A DNA stretch of 26,473 bases from CAUJGQ01 sp038325665 (lineage in GTDB: Bacteria; Chloroflexota; Dehalococcoidia; CAUJGQ01), in assembly GCA_038325665.1 (NCBI GenBank), contig JBBQJF010000026.1, positions 1 through 26,473 of the forward strand, in the 5' to 3' direction. The number at the start of each line of letters is the position of its first letter. Positions within the stretch are counted from its first letter, which is position 1. Below the pieces are notes generated by a model. It was not told where the DNA came from and ran no database searches. It saw only the letters and a program-made list of their open reading frames with translations. The position numbers and the translations under genes are program-made. Below are positions 24,074 to 26,473 of this stretch, piece by piece.

Positions 24074-24294
24074 TCCGCGGGGCCGGCGAAAACCCACCCC
24101 CGTGACGCGGCCCAAATACCGGTCTGCCACCGTGCGAGGTCAGGCGGGAATTCCCCACGGCGCACGGGCACATGCCGGATCACTCTTGACCGGAGCGGTA
24201 TGCTATGAGCCGGCACGGTCGAACAGTAGGTCAGGATTGGTGCCGGCCAGCCTTACTTTGGTGACATCGTTGGAAGACGTGTGGAGGGTGGACG

Positions 24295-25920
24295 ATGATT
24301 CGTCGCGGGGTCGTTATCGTGCATGGGGTCGGTGAACAACGACGCGCCGACCAGCTAGATACCGTGGTCGAGCCGCTGGTCGCCTTTCTCGGCCGCTCTG
24401 TCGGTCACCAAAATGTGCACCTCGTCGCCCGCACACATCGCGACGGAAGCGCCATCGCCAACGCCACCATTCGCCTGATGCCGCCGGGCGCGGAGGAACC
24501 CGTCGAGGAGTGGCACATTCGCGAGGCGTGGTGGGCAGAGTGCTTCCGCCCGACTGACTCCGCGACAGTGCTCGGCTGGGCGGTACGCGCCTTCTGGGCG
24601 GTGCTGGTCGCGACCTTTCAGCATGTCTTTCTCCGGAACGTCCGTCGCGTGCTCGCGCCGATCACGCGCAACCGGCCGAAGCAGCAGGGCACGGGCGTGT
24701 GGCAGGTGCCGGTCGCCGCCTCGATATATCACCTGCTCGATGCGCTGGCCTGGGTCGTCATCACACTGGCGTTTCTGCTCGTGTTCCTCCTTGGTGTGGT
24801 TCTGATCGTACCCCTGTACATCTTCCTGTTGCTGCCGGTCAGACTGATTTGGCCGAGCGGTGTCGGCGAGATACAGCGCAAGGTCGTCAACTTGTTCACC
24901 TTCGGCATCGGCGACCAGTACGCGATGACCAATCGTCGGGTGGCGCTCGCGGCCGCGGCGAACGTCGTCACCGAGGCGCTGCGGCCGTTCCTCGATCCGG
25001 AACTGCCGGTACGGCGGGCGTATGACACGGTGACGATCATCGCCCATTCCGGCGGCAGCGTCGTCTCATACGAAGCGCTGGCGAGCGAGCGCGTCACCGG
25101 GTGGTTGGACACCCCGCCGGCCGATCATCGTGTCACCCTCGTCACCTGCGGGAACGGGCTTAACCTCGCGTGGAAGATGCGGGCCAAGCGCAAGGATGCG
25201 GACCGCGCGTTTTGGAACCGGCGCATCGACCGACATGTGAACTGGATCGACATCTACGCGCGTTATGACCCGGTGCCGCAGGGCGAGGCGCCGCCGGAAC
25301 TGGTCGAGGCGCTGCTCGGTCCCGCGCCCCACCCCTACGTCAGTATCCGGGTTGCGAACACCGATCTTCCCACCAAGGATCACGGTGGGTACTGGGCCAA
25401 TCGCGAGGAGTCGATGGCGCGCATCGTCCACGCGATCAGCGACTCCCGGCTCGGGTACCGGCGGCTCGACCCGAACGACGGCTCGTACGCCTCGAATATG
25501 TTCGCCGGAGGGGTGCGCCGGGCGGTGGAGGCCGGACGTGAGCGTCGCGGCCGTGTGTCGCGCGCCGTCACACTCCGGCTGAGCTTGGCAGTAGCAGCGG
25601 TCGTGGCCCTGATCACCCGACAGGATAGTCTGTCGCGCGTCGGTGAACGCATGATAGGGAGTCGGGTGCCCGGGCGGGCCCTATGGTTGGACATCAGCGC
25701 CTGGCGGGACTGGCTGACCGCGGCGATCGCCCTAGCGATCATCGGGTTGGTCGTGGCGCTCATCGCCCGGCTGATCACTGAGCTTGTCTCGTGGAATCGC
25801 GCGGACCACGACGAGCCGCTTCCCGCCGAAATGGAATCTCGGCCCGTGGGGGGCAACGCGGCGACGCCGGACGGCGGCAATCGTGTGGAGACGCCGGCTC
25901 GCAGCGAGATGCCCGTGTAG
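24295..25920 (+). CDS. Membrane-embedded alpha/beta serine hydrolase
   Basis: This 541-residue protein starts with VVIVHGVGEQRR (oxyanion region of lipase-like alpha/beta hydrolases). It then has a membrane portion (about 90-115 and a long 143-185 hydrophobic hairpin), followed by TVTIIAHSGGSVVSYEAL with nucleophile Ser252, Asp325 in YARYDPVPQG and His363 in TKDHGGYW, which complete a Ser-Asp-His triad. Two more membrane helices (about 422-440 and 477-500) and a Pro/Glu-rich tail end it. The hydrolase core is thus interrupted by the membrane hairpin. It may act on lipids at the inner face of the membrane; substrate unknown. ATG at 24295 follows GGAGGGTGG. It is convergent with the PAP2-like gene, stops 5 bases apart. 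Confidence 0.82.
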   Translation: MIRRGVVIVHGVGEQRRADQLDTVVEPLVAFLGRSVGHQNVHLVARTHRDGSAIANATIRLMPPGAEEPVEEWHIREAWWAECFRPTDSATVLGWAVRAFWAVLVATFQHVFLRNVRRVLAPITRNRPKQQGTGVWQVPVAASIYHLLDALAWVVITLAFLLVFLLGVVLIVPLYIFLLLPVRLIWPSGVGEIQRKVVNLFTFGIGDQYAMTNRRVALAAAANVVTEALRPFLDPELPVRRAYDTVTIIAHSGGSVVSYEALASERVTGWLDTPPADHRVTLVTCGNGLNLAWKMRAKRKDADRAFWNRRIDRHVNWIDIYARYDPVPQGEAPPELVEALLGPAPHPYVSIRVANTDLPTKDHGGYWANREESMARIVHAISDSRLGYRRLDPNDGSYASNMFAGGVRRAVEAGRERRGRVSRAVTLRLSLAVAAVVALITRQDSLSRVGERMIGSRVPGRALWLDISAWRDWLTAAIALAIIGLVVALIARLITELVSWNRADHDEPLPAEMESRPVGGNAATPDGGNRVETPARSEMPV

Positions 25921-25925
25921 GGAGG

Positions 25926-26473
25926 TCAGGCAGCGCGGCGGTCCGGCTCGGATTCCTCACGGATAACGACCGGTCGCGGTCCAATCTCGTTGGCGCCGGC
26001 GGCCGTGAGCGGGTTGGCCGGCCATGGGGTGGTAGTGCGCGTCGCATCCTCATTCGACGCCGCGAGCGTCTCGGCGGACACGAACCGCCCCGCGATGCGC
26101 CATGACACCGCGATCACGACCCCGCCAAGCGCCATGTCGATGAAGAAGTGGTTGGCGCTGGCGACGATCGCCCAACTCATCAGCACGACCAGCAGAGCCG
26201 ATGCGCCCCGCAACGCGCGGGCGCGCGTGTTCGCCCTTACCGCCATCGCCGTCATCAGAATCCAGCCGAAGTGAAAGCTGGGGATCGCCGCGTATTCATT
26301 GACGATGCGCGATGGCTGAGCATAGCGAACAGCGGTATTGCCGCCGAAGACGGTATCGACGAAGCCGAGGTCATGGCCGTGCAGCGCCAGCAAGCGCGGC
26401 GGGGCGGCGGGCAGCAGATAGTAGAACACCACGCCGATCACCATCGAGATGAACATCACGTTGCGCATGAACA
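25926..26473 (-). CDS. AUR1/PAP2-like membrane protein, 5' end outside window
   Basis: The frame is open to the right edge (the ATG at 26468 is preceded by an in-frame codon), so the real start is probably outside. Visible residues show FYYLLPAAPPRLL, YAAIPSFHFGWILM (C2-like with the catalytic histidine) and ASANHFFIDMALGG (C3-like with the second histidine and Asp), separated by membrane helices. This is the AUR1-like branch of the PAP2 superfamily, as in the gene at 9516, but without the extra extracytoplasmic domain. It ends with about 40 disordered residues. It may transfer or remove lipid head-group phosphate. Confidence 0.82.
   Translation of the reverse strand, partial: FMRNVMFISMVIGVVFYYLLPAAPPRLLALHGHDLGFVDTVFGGNTAVRYAQPSRIVNEYAAIPSFHFGWILMTAMAVRANTRARALRGASALLVVLMSWAIVASANHFFIDMALGGVVIAVSWRIAGRFVSAETLAASNEDATRTTTPWPANPLTAAGANEIGPRPVVIREESEPDRRAA

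Larger units (their letters stand above)
23691..24294. other. Gene-free stretch with two inverted repeats
   Basis: Six hundred bases separate the small exported protein from the membrane serine hydrolase. No plausible gene is seen. It holds an imperfect inverted repeat at 23802-23866 and a GGGCGACC-type repeat at 23999-24073. Promoter elements for the hydrolase gene should be near 24200-24280 but were not identified with confidence. Confidence 0.5.

Noticed and set aside
23759..24216. Several short open frames in the long stretch after the small exported protein
   Set aside because: They cover inverted repeats, read Pro-Arg-Gly-rich and lack ribosome sites; treated as non-coding.

Overview
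The window is a chromosomal segment of a GC-rich bacterium with dense, ordinary bacterial gene packing, clear GGAGG-type ribosome binding sites and frequent GTG starts. The gene content (LLM-class F420/flavin oxidoreductase, split-barrel flavoprotein, archaeal-type class I aldolase, AUR1-like PAP2 proteins, degenerate receiver, DUF2283) and the dispersed hairpin repeats suggest a Chloroflexota member, possibly of the Thermomicrobia. That placement is an inference from gene content, not a computed classification. No rRNA, tRNA, CRISPR array, transposase, phage gene or replication origin was recognised.

Layout. Positions 1-494 hold the 3' end of an NAD-dependent epimerase-like gene (+). Positions 641-6411 form a minus-strand block: molybdopterin oxidoreductase, LLM-class oxidoreductase, polytopic membrane protein, alpha/beta hydrolase and BKACE-type beta-keto acid cleavage enzyme. 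Next come a short DUF2283 gene that seems cut by an in-frame UGA, and a large glycosyltransferase-2/TPR protein (minus). A divergent plus-strand gene (9516-11462) encodes an AUR1/PAP2-like membrane enzyme fused to an unrecognised extracytoplasmic domain. A second minus-strand block (11536-16346) carries a DinB-like protein, an Eis-type acetyltransferase, a degenerate response-regulator receiver, a DhnA-type aldolase and an unknown protein.

From 16819 a plus-strand run encodes a YtcJ-like amidohydrolase, a PNPOx-like split-barrel protein, an AtzG/DUF4089-like small protein and its amidase, an enoyl-CoA hydratase/isomerase, a secreted OB-fold-like membrane-anchored protein coupled by ATGA overlap to a small protein, a small exported protein, and a membrane-embedded serine hydrolase. 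The window closes with a second, partial AUR1/PAP2-like gene (minus).

The two catabolic-looking clusters (hydrolase + BKACE + LLM oxidoreductase; amidohydrolase + split barrel + AtzG-like + amidase + crotonase) fit breakdown of amides, esters and keto or fatty acids, though no pathway can be fixed. I see no clear new defence or mobile system. The most unusual signals are at DNA level: several hairpin repeat families between genes, two of them running into the stop codon of the preceding gene, and one that appears to have inserted in frame inside the amidohydrolase gene. Others are the DUF2283 UGA, a glycosyltransferase lacking its DxD aspartates, a leader ORF overlapping a membrane-protein start by TGATG, and the PAP2 fusion.
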